Part shown: piece by piece, positions 1-8,280 of the stretch
How positions within the stretch are numbered: the first letter of the stretch is position 1
Layout: each line of letters begins with the position of its first letter
DNA from: Corynebacterium durum
GTDB taxonomy: Bacteria > Actinomycetota > Actinomycetes > Mycobacteriales > Mycobacteriaceae
NCBI RefSeq assembly: GCF_030408675.1
Contig: NZ_CP047200.1
Coordinates: 1,488,001 to 1,552,000 of the forward strand
Direction of reading: 5' to 3'
DNA: 64,000 bases
Notes under the pieces: model-generated
What the model saw: only the letters and a program-made list of their open reading frames with translations
What the model was told of the DNA's origin: nothing
Databases searched by the model: none
Translations under genes and position numbers: made by a program

Positions 1-1332
1 CGCCAGAGCCTCTGACTCGGCCACGTCATGCGTACCCACCAACACGGGCTGGCCTGCCTCATGCAGCAGGCAAATCTCCTCGACAATCGCGTCGTTCTTT
101 TCCGCGAGGGTCGCATACACGCGGTCCGCTTCGTCGAAACGTTGAAGCTCACGGTTTCGGTCAATCACTGATACCCGCAGGTCATAGAACTGCCGAAGCT
201 GATCGGTGGCCTCCACCGCCGTACCCGTCATGCCGCACACCATCGGATAACGGCCCATCAGCGCCTGCAGCGTAATCGTATCCAGGATCCGACCGCCCTC
301 CGTGACGGCCAGTCCCTCCTTCGCCTCCACCGCAGACTGCAACCCGTCCGGCCAGCGCTGCAAATCCGCCACGCGGCCGCGCGACGCATCAATCAACGCC
401 ACCTTGCCGTCACGCACAATGTAATGCACATCCCGAATCAGCAGCTCCTGGGCATGCAACGCAAGATTCACCTGCACCAGCGTTGTGCCCACATGCTCGT
501 CGCTATATAAACTACCGATACCCAACGCGCGCTCAATCTTCGCGGCGCCCTCGTCCGTCAAAAACACATTGCGGTGATCGTCATCAATGGTGAAGTCCCG
601 CTTCTTCCGCAGCCCCCGGACTACCTCCGTGATCTTTCCACGCGGCGCACGGCCCGGCTCATTACCAGCCAGAACAAGCGGAACCAGCGCCTCATCCACC
701 AGCACCGAATCCGCCTCGTCCACAATCGCCACATCCGCCCCGTACTGCACCGCATCCTTGCGGTTAGTGATCAGCTGGTCCCGCAACACGTCAAAACCAA
801 TCTCATTCACCGGGCCATACACAATGTCAGCGGCATATGCTTCACGACGCTCGCTCGCATCCAGCTTCTCGGTAATACTCGCCACCGTCAGCCCAAAAAA
901 CTCCACCAACGGGCGCATCCACTCCGCGTCGCGCTGCGCCAAATAGTCATTCACCGTGATCGCATGCACGCGTTTACCCATCAGGCCAAACCCAGTTGCC
1001 GCCATCGCACCCACCAACGTCTTACCCTCACCAGTGGCCATGTGAACCACATCGCCCTCAAGCAAACGCAGCGTCGCCTGTGATTGCACCGGAAACGGAG
1101 TAAACCCCAGTGTGCGCTCGGCAGCAATAGCAAGGATGGCGAGGAAGGTCGCGGCGTCGCTAATCTCCCCCGAAGCCGCGAGCTCGCGGGCTTTCTTGGC
1201 CAGCGCGGCGTCGCTTAATTTAGCCAGCTTGGTCTGCTGCGACGTGGCCTGGTCAACAATGGCGCGGCTACGCTTCTGATTGCGACTCGACTGTCCGCCC
1301 ATCGCCTTCCAAAACCAGTCAAAACCAGCCAC
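1..1332 (-). CDS. secA2: Accessory Sec translocase ATPase SecA2 (5' part; gene runs off the window)
   Basis: This is the first 444 codons of an actinobacterial SecA2, a cytosolic ATPase that drives export of a subset of proteins through SecYEG. The Walker A motif ATGEGKT lies near residues 99-105, followed by the [20 protein letters not shown] and [15 protein letters not shown] blocks of the nucleotide-binding and preprotein-binding domains, and by CGMTGTA. The order and wording match mycobacterial SecA2 as I remember it. I place the start at GTG 1332, nine bases after a GGAGG; an ATG at 1341 is in frame but lies directly against that Shine-Dalgarno sequence. The C-terminal part lies beyond base 1. 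Confidence 0.95.
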   Translation of the reverse strand, partial: MAGFDWFWKAMGGQSSRNQKRSRAIVDQATSQQTKLAKLSDAALAKKARELAASGEISDAATFLAILAIAAERTLGFTPFPVQSQATLRLLEGDVVHMATGEGKTLVGAMAATGFGLMGKRVHAITVNDYLAQRDAEWMRPLVEFFGLTVASITEKLDASERREAYAADIVYGPVNEIGFDVLRDQLITNRKDAVQYGADVAIVDEADSVLVDEALVPLVLAGNEPGRAPRGKITEVVRGLRKKRDFTIDDDHRNVFLTDEGAAKIERALGIGSLYSDEHVGTTLVQVNLALHAQELLIRDVHYIVRDGKVALIDASRGRVADLQRWPDGLQSAVEAKEGLAVTEGGRILDTITLQALMGRYPMVCGMTGTAVEATDQLRQFYDLRVSVIDRNRELQRFDEADRVYATLAEKNDAIVEEICLLHEAGQPVLVGTHDVAESEALA

Positions 1333-1561
1333 AATGACCATCCTCCGCTACTGCCGTGAAAACTCGCGCCGATGCGCTGTGCACCGACTCCCTTAATACT
1401 GCCTTAAACCTTAATCGAGGCGGCGGGAGCATGAAGTGACAGCTGCTCCACCAAGGCAGGTACACTTGGCTCTAGCTGGGGATTCGCGTTTTTTCTGTGC
1501 GTGTTATAACCTAAACAAGTTCGTTCAGCGCAGGTGATCACGCCAGATGCTCAACAAACAA

Positions 1562-1638
<77 letters not shown>

Positions 1639-1652
1639 CTGTGCTATTACAC

Positions 1653-1686
1653 ACCACCACCCAATTGATTTTGGGTGGTGGTTTTT
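1653..1686 (+). terminator. Rho-independent terminator after tRNA-Pro
   Basis: ACCACCACCCAA pairs with TTGGGTGGTGGT around a six-base loop, followed by a run of T. It lies 15 bases past the tRNA end. Confidence 0.9.
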
Positions 1687-1895
1687 GCATATGGCGTAGT
1701 TGTGTGGGTGAGGGAGTTGTTTTGTGTTACCTGATCCTTTTGTTGTTTAACAAGCACTCCCTATTACCCCGTCACCTTCACCCCTAGATGTTGCTTACGC
1801 TCATACCGATAATGATACTTCCATCAATAGTCATGGCGACCCTAGTCAACATCTAAGCTTCATACCAAAAGAGCCGACAAAAGTAATCACTATCA

Positions 1896-2672
1896 TTAAG
1901 TCCGATGTAGCTTTTCCGGAAAGTCATCGCCCAGCAAAAAATACTTCACCAGTTGAATATGGCTTGCAATATCACTGAACAGCCACGCATGGGACCCTCC
2001 TGGATAATAGGCGCAGTCGGATTGTGTATTTCTATGCGCCAGCATTTGATGAGATTGATGAATTGTTTCAGATTCTTTTTCGCCTGAGACAAAAAAGGCA
2101 GGATTGTCAAAGGTTGCATTAACCTTTAGCATATTGGCCTGCGACATAGCGCGACGAAATGATTTTTTTGTTGTTCTTTGCAGATCGGCGACAAAAAGCT
2201 GACACTCCTCTTTTGACACACCATTTTCCTGCATCATTTTTGCCATAAGCTTGGCAATGAATGTGGTATCTTTTAACAAAGACATCAGATATACCATGGC
2301 AATAATCACCCGACTACCCTTAATCGGTTGATGAGCGGCCCCGTCCACAATGACTTTATCCACCAAATCAGCATGTTTTTCTAGCAGCGTCAGAATGAGA
2401 CTACCACCCAGAGAAAGTCCGACAAGGTGCGGTTTCCCGTGCGCCTTATCCCTGATAATACCGGCAATTTCTTCCGTTACATCATCAAAATCTGTCCACT
2501 CTATATTACGACTGTTTCCGTGCCCCGGAAGATCTATAATAACGCAGTGAAAATCGTTTTTAAGTGCAGCGGTGTGATACCGCCACATTTTACTGCTTGA
2601 TCCTGACGCATGTAAAAAGACGACGCTTTTCTTATTTTCTTGCCCACTTTCTTCAATGAATAATTGCGCCAT
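1896..2672 (-). CDS. Alpha/beta-hydrolase fold protein
   Basis: A 258-residue cytoplasmic protein with the alpha/beta-hydrolase plan: an oxyanion-hole strand at VVFLHASGSS (17-26), DLPGHGNS (47-54), nucleophile elbow GLSLGG with Ser87, and a C-terminal GGSHAW carrying the likely catalytic histidine. The acid is probably in the FFVSGEKES strand. This plan covers esterases, lipases, lactonases and haloperoxidases, so the substrate cannot be named. The gene is visibly richer in A+T than the core genes and stands alone, with no operon partner. It starts at ATG 2672. Confidence 0.8.
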   Translation of the reverse strand: MAQLFIEESGQENKKSVVFLHASGSSSKMWRYHTAALKNDFHCVIIDLPGHGNSRNIEWTDFDDVTEEIAGIIRDKAHGKPHLVGLSLGGSLILTLLEKHADLVDKVIVDGAAHQPIKGSRVIIAMVYLMSLLKDTTFIAKLMAKMMQENGVSKEECQLFVADLQRTTKKSFRRAMSQANMLKVNATFDNPAFFVSGEKESETIHQSHQMLAHRNTQSDCAYYPGGSHAWLFSDIASHIQLVKYFLLGDDFPEKLHRT

Positions 2673-3005
2673 CGTCTATCATCCCCTTGCCGGTTTATGG
2701 GATTGCAATATTTCTTCTTAGCATACCAAAGACCGGAAAATCCAGCGCAAACATATGAAAGATCCCGTTAAATAACTTTGGTTGGTTCCTCTCTTGTCCA
2801 TCCGCCCTCAGCAAAGGGCGTCGAGCTGTTTCGCGAGGATATGAACGCCATCTATCAGTAACCACTAAGCTGTCTGGTGTGACGTAGTTTCATTGAAAAA
2901 ATGTCTACACGGCGACCTGCTAAAATAACTCTTGTCTATATGTCCGATACGCTGTTGAGTAGCTTACATTCGTCGGAAAATAGGCCGTTCCTAAAGTAAG
3001 GTAAA
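2673..3005. other. Intergenic stretch with no supported gene
   Basis: There is no open frame of useful length. A short protein-like stretch (about 17 codons, SAKGVELFREDMNAIYQ) ends at a TAA near 2862 and may be the tail of a lost gene. The promoter and leader of the downstream phosphodiesterase gene must lie in the AT-rich part after 2900. Confidence 0.4.
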
Positions 3006-4013
3006 ATGATGAACAATCAAATTGGGAATATCACGCATGCAGTAGCTCAGTGGAGTCAGCAGCACTGGCGAGGGTTGACGTTAATTGTAGTGATTATCAT
3101 GGGGCTGTGGATCAATAATACGAGTCTCTTTGTGCCGGCACAGCATCCACGGATACTTGCTCACCGAGGCCTGGCGCAGACATTTGACTATAGCAAGGTT
3201 GGTAATGACACTAACACTGCAGCCATTATAGATAAACCCGAACACCCCTATCTTGAGAATACAATCCCATCTATGCGCGCCGCCTTCGATCATGGTGCGG
3301 ATGTGGTGGAGCTTGACCTCAAGCTCACGAAGGATCAGCAACTAGCGGTTTTCCATGATTCAACACTGGAATACCGCACAGAAGCCAAGGGCGAGATTGG
3401 CAACTACACTATGGCTGAGCTCAAGCAGCTTGACATTGGTTATGGCTACACGGCGGATGGTGGCAAAACCTTTCCATTCCGTGGCAAAGGGGTGGGCTTG
3501 ATGCCCACGTTAGATGAGGTGCTGGCAGCCTTTCCACACAAGGATCTTCTTTTACACGTTAAGGACGGCAACCACCAGACATACGAAGTGCTGTGGGGAA
3601 AGCTCCGGGCAATGAACCCTGAACGCTTCAAACAAATTACAGTCTACGGTAATGACGATGGCATTGCCTGGCTGCGCCAACAAAGCGCTACACTGCGTCT
3701 CTGTTCCAAGACCATGATGAAAGCCGGGTTGCTGCGTTACTTAGCGGTTGGCTGGACGGGTTATGTGCCGCACGAGCTGCACAATATGGAGCTGCACATT
3801 CCGCGGCGCTATGCACCACTGCTATGGGGCTGGCCAAGTAAGTTTGTTGACCGTATGGCGGCGGTAAACACGCGAGTAATGTTGGTCGAAGGCGATGGAC
3901 AGTGGTCAGCTGGGTTTGATACAGCGGAGAGTGTGGCGCAGATACCGCCACAGTTTGGCGGATATGTCTGGACGAACCGGGTTGACCGTGTGCAGCCAGC
4001 GCTGCCGCATTGA
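3006..4013 (+). CDS. Membrane-anchored glycerophosphodiester phosphodiesterase family protein
   Basis: 335 residues. A single hydrophobic segment at about 22-38, followed by a periplasm-facing catalytic domain, suggests a membrane-tethered enzyme. GDPD hallmarks are present: HRG at 53-55, ENT at 84-86, ELD at 102-104 and HD at 117-118, which in this family carry the acid/base histidines and the metal ligands. Known members release glycerol 3-phosphate from deacylated phospholipids. After the HD motif the sequence keeps the TIM-barrel pattern (PTLDEVL, LLLHVKD). The insertion between HRG and ENT is longer than in the minimal family. ATG 3006 follows AAGTAAGG. The gene appears monocistronic. 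Confidence 0.85.
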   Translation: MMNNQIGNITHAVAQWSQQHWRGLTLIVVIIMGLWINNTSLFVPAQHPRILAHRGLAQTFDYSKVGNDTNTAAIIDKPEHPYLENTIPSMRAAFDHGADVVELDLKLTKDQQLAVFHDSTLEYRTEAKGEIGNYTMAELKQLDIGYGYTADGGKTFPFRGKGVGLMPTLDEVLAAFPHKDLLLHVKDGNHQTYEVLWGKLRAMNPERFKQITVYGNDDGIAWLRQQSATLRLCSKTMMKAGLLRYLAVGWTGYVPHELHNMELHIPRRYAPLLWGWPSKFVDRMAAVNTRVMLVEGDGQWSAGFDTAESVAQIPPQFGGYVWTNRVDRVQPALPH

Positions 4014-4094
4014 GAAGATAACAAATAAGCTATTAACATAAGGATTTAGCACTTACCATATCGCATACTATAACACTTTGAAATAAAGGAATAA

Positions 4095-4361
4095 ACTACG
4101 GGTAAAGTAACTTCTACCGATCGAGATGAATCTGCATGTCGTTTTACTGAAGACCATTTTAATTACGCCCAGACGAGGGTTGACCCTTCATCTAGCGTTA
4201 GTTCGACCGTGGCTCGCGGACTATGCAACTTCATGAAGAATCACGCCAACCTCACTTTTCGCTAATATATTCGCCACATAGGTGGCGGAAAATACTTTGA
4301 GCCGTTGGTACTTATTCGTGCTATCAAAATGGTAGTACTGTTATTGCTATATCTTACGTAA
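4095..4361 (+). pseudogene. Possible decayed gene upstream of the SUKH gene
   Basis: One frame reads protein-like for 56 codons (4095-4262, including STDRDESACRF and TEDHFNYAQTRVDPSS), hits TAA at 4263-4265, then continues in the same frame as YIRHIGGGKYFEPLVLIRAIK to about 4361. No start codon with a ribosome site is visible. It ends about 20 bases before a SUKH-type immunity gene, the usual place for the C-terminal end of a polymorphic toxin, but I do not recognise a toxin fold in it. Confidence 0.35.
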
Positions 4362-4382
4362 CGATACATAAAAAGGAGTCCC

Positions 4383-4859
4383 ATGCCCATCCACAATCCA
4401 ACCGAGTATCCTGCCATCATCGCACGCCTCAAAACCAAACTTGCTGAAAAGAGTGTTGTGATGGGGCCGACGCTTGACGAGGCGGAAATCGAAGCGTTCG
4501 AAATCGCTTGCAATACGCGCCTGCCGGAGGCTTACCGGCTTTTTCTTCAGCAGGCGGGCGATGGCTGCGATGATACTGTGCTATATGGCCTTAAGCGGCT
4601 CGCCGATACCGCCGTGAAGGATCTCTCCCACACTGTCACGATCAATGACTACTGGTTGTGGGAGGCAGAAGAGGACGAAGCATTGCTAACGGGCGAGGCT
4701 TTTGATGAGCGGCTAGGCAATCAGGGCGTGCTCTTACTGGACCAAGGCTGCGGCGATACTTACCAGCTCATCACGGCAGGTAAATGGGCCGGCGAAGTAT
4801 GGAACTTCTGCGATGTAGGCGCGGGCCCCTGCTGTGAGCGCCAGGACTTCCTAGGCTAG
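4383..4859 (+). CDS. SMI1/KNR4 (SUKH) superfamily protein, truncated by an internal amber codon
   Basis: 158 residues with the SUKH signature: the LPEAYRLFLQQAGDG helix-turn region (52-66), a central acidic stretch and GVLLLDQGCGDTYQLITAG. SUKH proteins in bacteria are mostly immunity proteins against contact-dependent or polymorphic nuclease toxins. ATG 4383 follows AAGGAG. The frame closes at TAG 4857-4859 just after QDFLG, but continues in the same phase for 18 codons (LELWVDSDFDADFFKDYK) to TAA 4914-4916, which is what a SUKH C-terminus normally looks like. A TGG-to-TAG change would explain this. The shortened protein may be unstable. Confidence 0.8.
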   Translation: MPIHNPTEYPAIIARLKTKLAEKSVVMGPTLDEAEIEAFEIACNTRLPEAYRLFLQQAGDGCDDTVLYGLKRLADTAVKDLSHTVTINDYWLWEAEEDEALLTGEAFDERLGNQGVLLLDQGCGDTYQLITAGKWAGEVWNFCDVGAGPCCERQDFLG

Positions 4860-4916
4860 CTGGAGCTATGGGTAGATAGTGACTTTGATGCGGACTTCTT
4901 TAAAGATTATAAGTAA
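4860..4916 (+). pseudogene. Orphaned 3' end of the SUKH gene
   Basis: Eighteen in-frame codons follow the amber codon, with the family-typical ELWVDSDF motif, then TAA 4914-4916. Read together with the upstream frame they restore a 177-residue protein. Confidence 0.6.
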
Positions 4917-5018
4917 GTAGCCTTCTTACGCTATTGAACATATCATAGATAAATTTATACACACGGCATTATCTTAACCTTTAGTACGCGCACCATTTTC
5001 CGCCGATACGCCCTCCCC

Positions 5019-5396
5019 TCAGCTTGGAAGTCTCAAAAGTTTATTAACAGCGTAGTCAAGCTCATCGTCTATTCTGATGAAATAGTTCTTGTCAATATAT
5101 ACCGCATCGCTAAAATAGCAAGATCCAAAGGAGTCAGTAATATCATAACTTCCCGTCATGAGATTTCTACTTACGGCTATTTCTAGCACTACTTCATCAT
5201 TTTCAGCGCTCACCACACGATCCCCAGAAAGCAACAGGCTCAACACGAGCCTAGTCTTATCCTTCCTGACAAATATATCTACGTCAGTTTTTACGATATC
5301 GTCTTCACTAGCTTTCCGATCTTTTAGCTTGATAACCTCAGAGATTAATTCAAGTTCGTTCACTTTGGCCTTCTCAAGAATAGTGCGGCACAACAA
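5019..5396 (-). CDS. Hypothetical protein, small and strand-rich
   Basis: About 125 residues, unrecognised. It begins with a charged helical stretch (ILEKAKVNELELISEVIKL), then alternating hydrophobic/acidic strands (TDVDIFVRKDKTRLVLSLLL, EVVLEIAVS, YFIRIDDEL) and no membrane segment. No ATG is available. The best start is TTG 5396, seven bases after GGTGAGG; TTG 5402 and 5393 are alternatives. Low-GC codon use and a place next to a SUKH gene would fit another immunity-type gene, but that is inference. Confidence 0.5.
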   Translation of the reverse strand: MLCRTILEKAKVNELELISEVIKLKDRKASEDDIVKTDVDIFVRKDKTRLVLSLLLSGDRVVSAENDEVVLEIAVSRNLMTGSYDITDSFGSCYFSDAVYIDKNYFIRIDDELDYAVNKLLRLPS

Positions 5397-5851
5397 TCCC
5401 AATCCTCACCACTAAAGTATCATTTTCTCTATCGCGTTGTCCTTATCACCATTTCTTTTCCCATTTCGTTGGTTCCCTGTTCAGATCGGCAGACCGGCAT
5501 GTTGCTCTCCCACCTCTGGCCGATGTGAACACTAACCAGGTGCCACTCAAGGAGGTTGCGATGGACGTCGTTAAGCTGCCTTATGCCTGTGGGGTGCCGC
5601 AGGAAAAGTTGATACGGCTGGCGCACATGTTTCCGGATTGACTGCAGGCACTCCCGCACGGTGGCATAGCCCACATACCCCTCACCAAAAGAGGCCATCA
5701 CGGTGCACCGCACCAACCCACCACCCCACTCACAGCACTACCGCTACGTACCCCCATCTGGTTACAGTAATTTTTTCATGCTTGATGTGTTAACAAACGT
5801 ACTTGGTTAGTCGATACTAATGGTGGAATGCAAAGTACACGTGTTCCTCGG

Positions 5852-5902
5852 CCTTGCTGGGCATGAGTGGTTGTAGCGGTTTGTCCACGATGCCCAGCAA
5901 GG
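5852..5902. repeat. 13-bp perfect inverted repeat next to the tetR 3' end
   Basis: CCTTGCTGGGCAT (5852-5864) and ATGCCCAGCAAGG (5890-5902) enclose a 25-base loop. The plus-strand side continues TTATATATTTTT, so it could end rightward transcription; it ends right at the stop codon of the leftward tetR gene (TTA 5903-5905). Confidence 0.5.
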
Positions 5903-6502
5903 TTATATATTTTTCCTTCCATCTCCCCTGCTGCTCACAGCTGTAAGGGCCGCGTTGAGGATGCTGAGCGCACGCTTTTCGGTCATGCGGCGAGGGTTTT
6001 CGGCGGCACGCGCCACAGCTATCCCATCGGCGACGGCGAGGAGATGAGCCGCATCGTCTGCATGTAGGCCCTTGTTGGGGTGGGCTTCAAGCATCAAGTG
6101 CAGGAGCATTTTTTCAACATAGTCCCAGTTTGCACTGTGTTCTTCGCGGAGCTTTTCGTCGACACATGCGCGGGCAGCAAAAGCTGTCCAGATGACGGCA
6201 CCTTCGCGTGCACGGTCGTCGGTAGCAGCTATGGCGTAGAGAAATGCGCGGAGGCGTTCTTCGGCTGTAGGCAGTTTGTCTAGGGTCTTTTCCATACTCG
6301 CCGTGAACTGTCGGTTGAGTTCGCGCATGGCTGCGACAAGTAGTTCGTCTTTTGTTCGGAAGTGATGTTGGACGGCCCCAACGGATACCCCGGCTTCAGC
6401 GGCAACTTTGCGCACTGTTGTTTCTTCGGGGCCGCGGGTGGCAATCAGTTTAATGACGGCCTCAAGTATCGCATCGCTTCCCATACGTTCGTATGGTACC
6501 AT
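5903..6502 (-). CDS. TetR-family transcriptional repressor
   Basis: 199 residues. The N-terminal helix-turn-helix reads TVRKVAAEAGVSVGAVQHHF, followed by the KDELLVAAM linker typical of TetR. The C-terminal half is an all-helical ligand-binding domain. I take ATG 6502; ATG 6511 (three codons longer) overlaps the start codon of the divergent DUF418 gene and ATG 6484 is a third candidate. Perfect palindromes at 6481-6496 and 6515-6530 lie across both start regions, so the protein probably represses itself and the membrane protein gene. The inducer is unknown. Confidence 0.85.
   Translation of the reverse strand: MVPYERMGSDAILEAVIKLIATRGPEETTVRKVAAEAGVSVGAVQHHFRTKDELLVAAMRELNRQFTASMEKTLDKLPTAEERLRAFLYAIAATDDRAREGAVIWTAFAARACVDEKLREEHSANWDYVEKMLLHLMLEAHPNKGLHADDAAHLLAVADGIAVARAAENPRRMTEKRALSILNAALTAVSSRGDGRKNI
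6481..6496. promoter_or_regulatory. TetR operator candidate 1
   Basis: CCATACG TT CGTATGG is a perfect inverted repeat inside the first codons of tetR and in front of the DUF418 start. It shares the ATACG-NN-CGTAT core with the site at 6515. Confidence 0.7.
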
Positions 6503-6509
6503 CGCCTTC

Positions 6510-7664
6510 ATGAACAATACGATCGTATTGGAGTCTTCGCAACCGTCACCAGGCCCCTCACCTCGCATTGCGACTCTCGACATCGTCCGAGGCGTAGCCA
6601 TCCTGGGCACGTTATGGACCAACATGTGGCTCTTTACCAACATCAACGGCCTATTCGGTGCGCTCAACTCCACAACACCCCAACCCCTCGCAGAACGCAT
6701 GATTGTCGCGCTCAGCCAAGGAAAGTTCCTAGCACTGCTATCCCTTATTTTCGGCGTGGGTCTTGCACTCCAGTTGGATTCCGCACGCCGCCGCAACCAA
6801 CGCTGGCCGGGAGCCTATATCCGCCGCATGCTGTTGCTGCTTCTCGACGGAGCGATTAACTTCCTGCTCATCGCCGAATTTGACGTCCTCATGGGTTACG
6901 CAATTACCGGTCTGATCGTCTCCTACCTGGTACTCACTAGGCCGCGAACACAACGAATAGTGATCATCACTCTGGGCACTATCCATGTTGTGCTTCTCAG
7001 CCTAATCGCATGGGCGGCTGAGTTCTATTCAGGCGGTACAGGCGATATACCAACTTCCGCTCACGTGAACACCCCATACGCTCATGGCAGCTTTCTGGAT
7101 CTTGTGATGTTCCGCCTGAATAACGCAGCGCTGTTTCGTTCTGAAAGCATCCTTATTGCCGCGCTCACCATCGCAATGTTTCTGTTGGGTGTGCGGCTGT
7201 ACGAAGCAGGAGTCTTCAATCCGGAGGCCACGAGCTTAAGGAAAAGACTTCTGCTTATCGGTGCCGTCGCACTGCCGATCGATCTTGCTCTCGGAATCGC
7301 AGGAAACACAGGATTGGTGCTGCTAGAACGCTATGTTGTGGCACCTTTCACGGCGATGGGACTTCTTGCCCTCATTATTGAAGCATGCCAACGTCTCGGA
7401 ACTACTAACCTAGCTGGGCGGCTTTTGCAGAACGTGGGTCGCACCGCGTTGTCATGTTATCTCTTGCAAAATTTACTGGGCGGAATATTTTTCTACGGTT
7501 GGGGTTTCGGGTTAGTTAATCACGTGCAGTCGTGGCGTATTCCGGCAACTATGCTCGGATACATTGTTATTGCCGCGGCCGTCGTTATGTTTGCCAATCT
7601 GTGGTTGCGTCGTTTTTCCACCGGTCCGGTGGAGTGGCTATGGAAGAAGATGGCGCAGTTATAA
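6510..7664 (+). CDS. DUF418 family polytopic membrane protein
   Basis: 384 residues with about eight to ten hydrophobic segments. The N-terminus RIATLDIVRGVAILGTLWTN is the DUF418/acyltransferase-3-like opening, and the C-terminal half carries SCYLLQNLLGGIFFYGWGFGL, the DUF418 signature block. The family's biochemical role is not established; members often sit beside TetR regulators and are guessed to be transporters or acyl-transfer proteins. ATG 6510 is preceded by no Shine-Dalgarno sequence; a TACCAT hexamer at 6497-6502 would allow a leaderless transcript. It overlaps divergently with the tetR start region, so the two share operators. Confidence 0.85.
   Translation: MNNTIVLESSQPSPGPSPRIATLDIVRGVAILGTLWTNMWLFTNINGLFGALNSTTPQPLAERMIVALSQGKFLALLSLIFGVGLALQLDSARRRNQRWPGAYIRRMLLLLLDGAINFLLIAEFDVLMGYAITGLIVSYLVLTRPRTQRIVIITLGTIHVVLLSLIAWAAEFYSGGTGDIPTSAHVNTPYAHGSFLDLVMFRLNNAALFRSESILIAALTIAMFLLGVRLYEAGVFNPEATSLRKRLLLIGAVALPIDLALGIAGNTGLVLLERYVVAPFTAMGLLALIIEACQRLGTTNLAGRLLQNVGRTALSCYLLQNLLGGIFFYGWGFGLVNHVQSWRIPATMLGYIVIAAAVVMFANLWLRRFSTGPVEWLWKKMAQL
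6515..6530. promoter_or_regulatory. TetR operator candidate 2
   Basis: CAATACGATCGTATTG is a perfect 16-base palindrome just inside the DUF418 reading frame. Its centre is 34 bases from the centre of the first site, and it would cover the tetR promoter. Confidence 0.7.
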
Positions 7665-7674
7665 GCTGGTATGC

Positions 7675-8280
7675 ATGTGGATTTCCCCTTCTCTATCACT
7701 AACTGGCCAGCTTGTGCGTCTGGAACCACTGTCCCTGGACCACACTGACGCGCTTATCGACGCCGTGCATGATGGCAACCTGCACACCTCCTGGTGGACC
7801 TCCACCCCCGGCCCGGACACCATGGCTGATGACATTCGCGCCAAACTCGCCCTAAGGGACTCGGGCGCGATGGTGCCTTTCGCATGTATCCGCAGCTCCA
7901 ACGAAGAAATGTTGGGAGTGACCACGTTTTACGACCTCTCCCCTGCTATTCCCCGCCTAGAAATTGGGTATACCTGGACCCGCGCGAGTGCACAAGGCAC
8001 TGGCACAAACCCCGATTCCAAGTTGCAGCTGCTCACCTACGCATTCGAGGAACTAGGCTGCCAGTGTGTCGGCATCCGCACAAAGTGGTCGAACCAACAA
8101 TCACGCACTGCGATAGAGCGCCTGGGGTTCAAACGTGACGGCGTCCTGCGCGCGCATACTCGCTTGCGCAATGGCGCGCTTGACGACGCCGTGCTGTACT
8201 CCGCGCTGCCCACCGAATGGCCCGCCATCAAAGCCAGGTTGGAAACGCGCGTAGAGCGGCACGTTAGTAACGCCCACTAA
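7675..8280 (+). CDS. GNAT N-acetyltransferase, RimJ/RimL type
   Basis: 201 residues. The opening GQLVRLEPLSLDHTDAL is the usual RimJ/RimL strand and helix, the middle has FYDLSPAIPRLEIGYTW, and the end has the acetyl-CoA region GIRTKWSNQQSRTAIERLGF typical of this subfamily. These enzymes acetylate N-termini of proteins or small amines; the substrate here is unknown. The usual RxxGxG P-loop appears as SAQGTGTN, slightly changed. ATG 7675 is chosen as the closest ATG in frame; it lies 10 bases after the DUF418 stop, suggesting co-transcription. The stop overlaps the end of the convergent giant gene by four bases. Confidence 0.85.
   Translation: MWISPSLSLTGQLVRLEPLSLDHTDALIDAVHDGNLHTSWWTSTPGPDTMADDIRAKLALRDSGAMVPFACIRSSNEEMLGVTTFYDLSPAIPRLEIGYTWTRASAQGTGTNPDSKLQLLTYAFEELGCQCVGIRTKWSNQQSRTAIERLGFKRDGVLRAHTRLRNGALDDAVLYSALPTEWPAIKARLETRVERHVSNAH

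Noticed and set aside
5429..5716. 95-codon minus-strand frame starting near 5716
   Set aside because: No ribosome site and an unlikely composition; the opposite strand reads more like protein, so neither is called as a gene.
6502..6796. N-terminal extension of the TetR frame to 6796
   Set aside because: It runs antisense through the DUF418 N-terminus and is unlike any TetR N-terminus.
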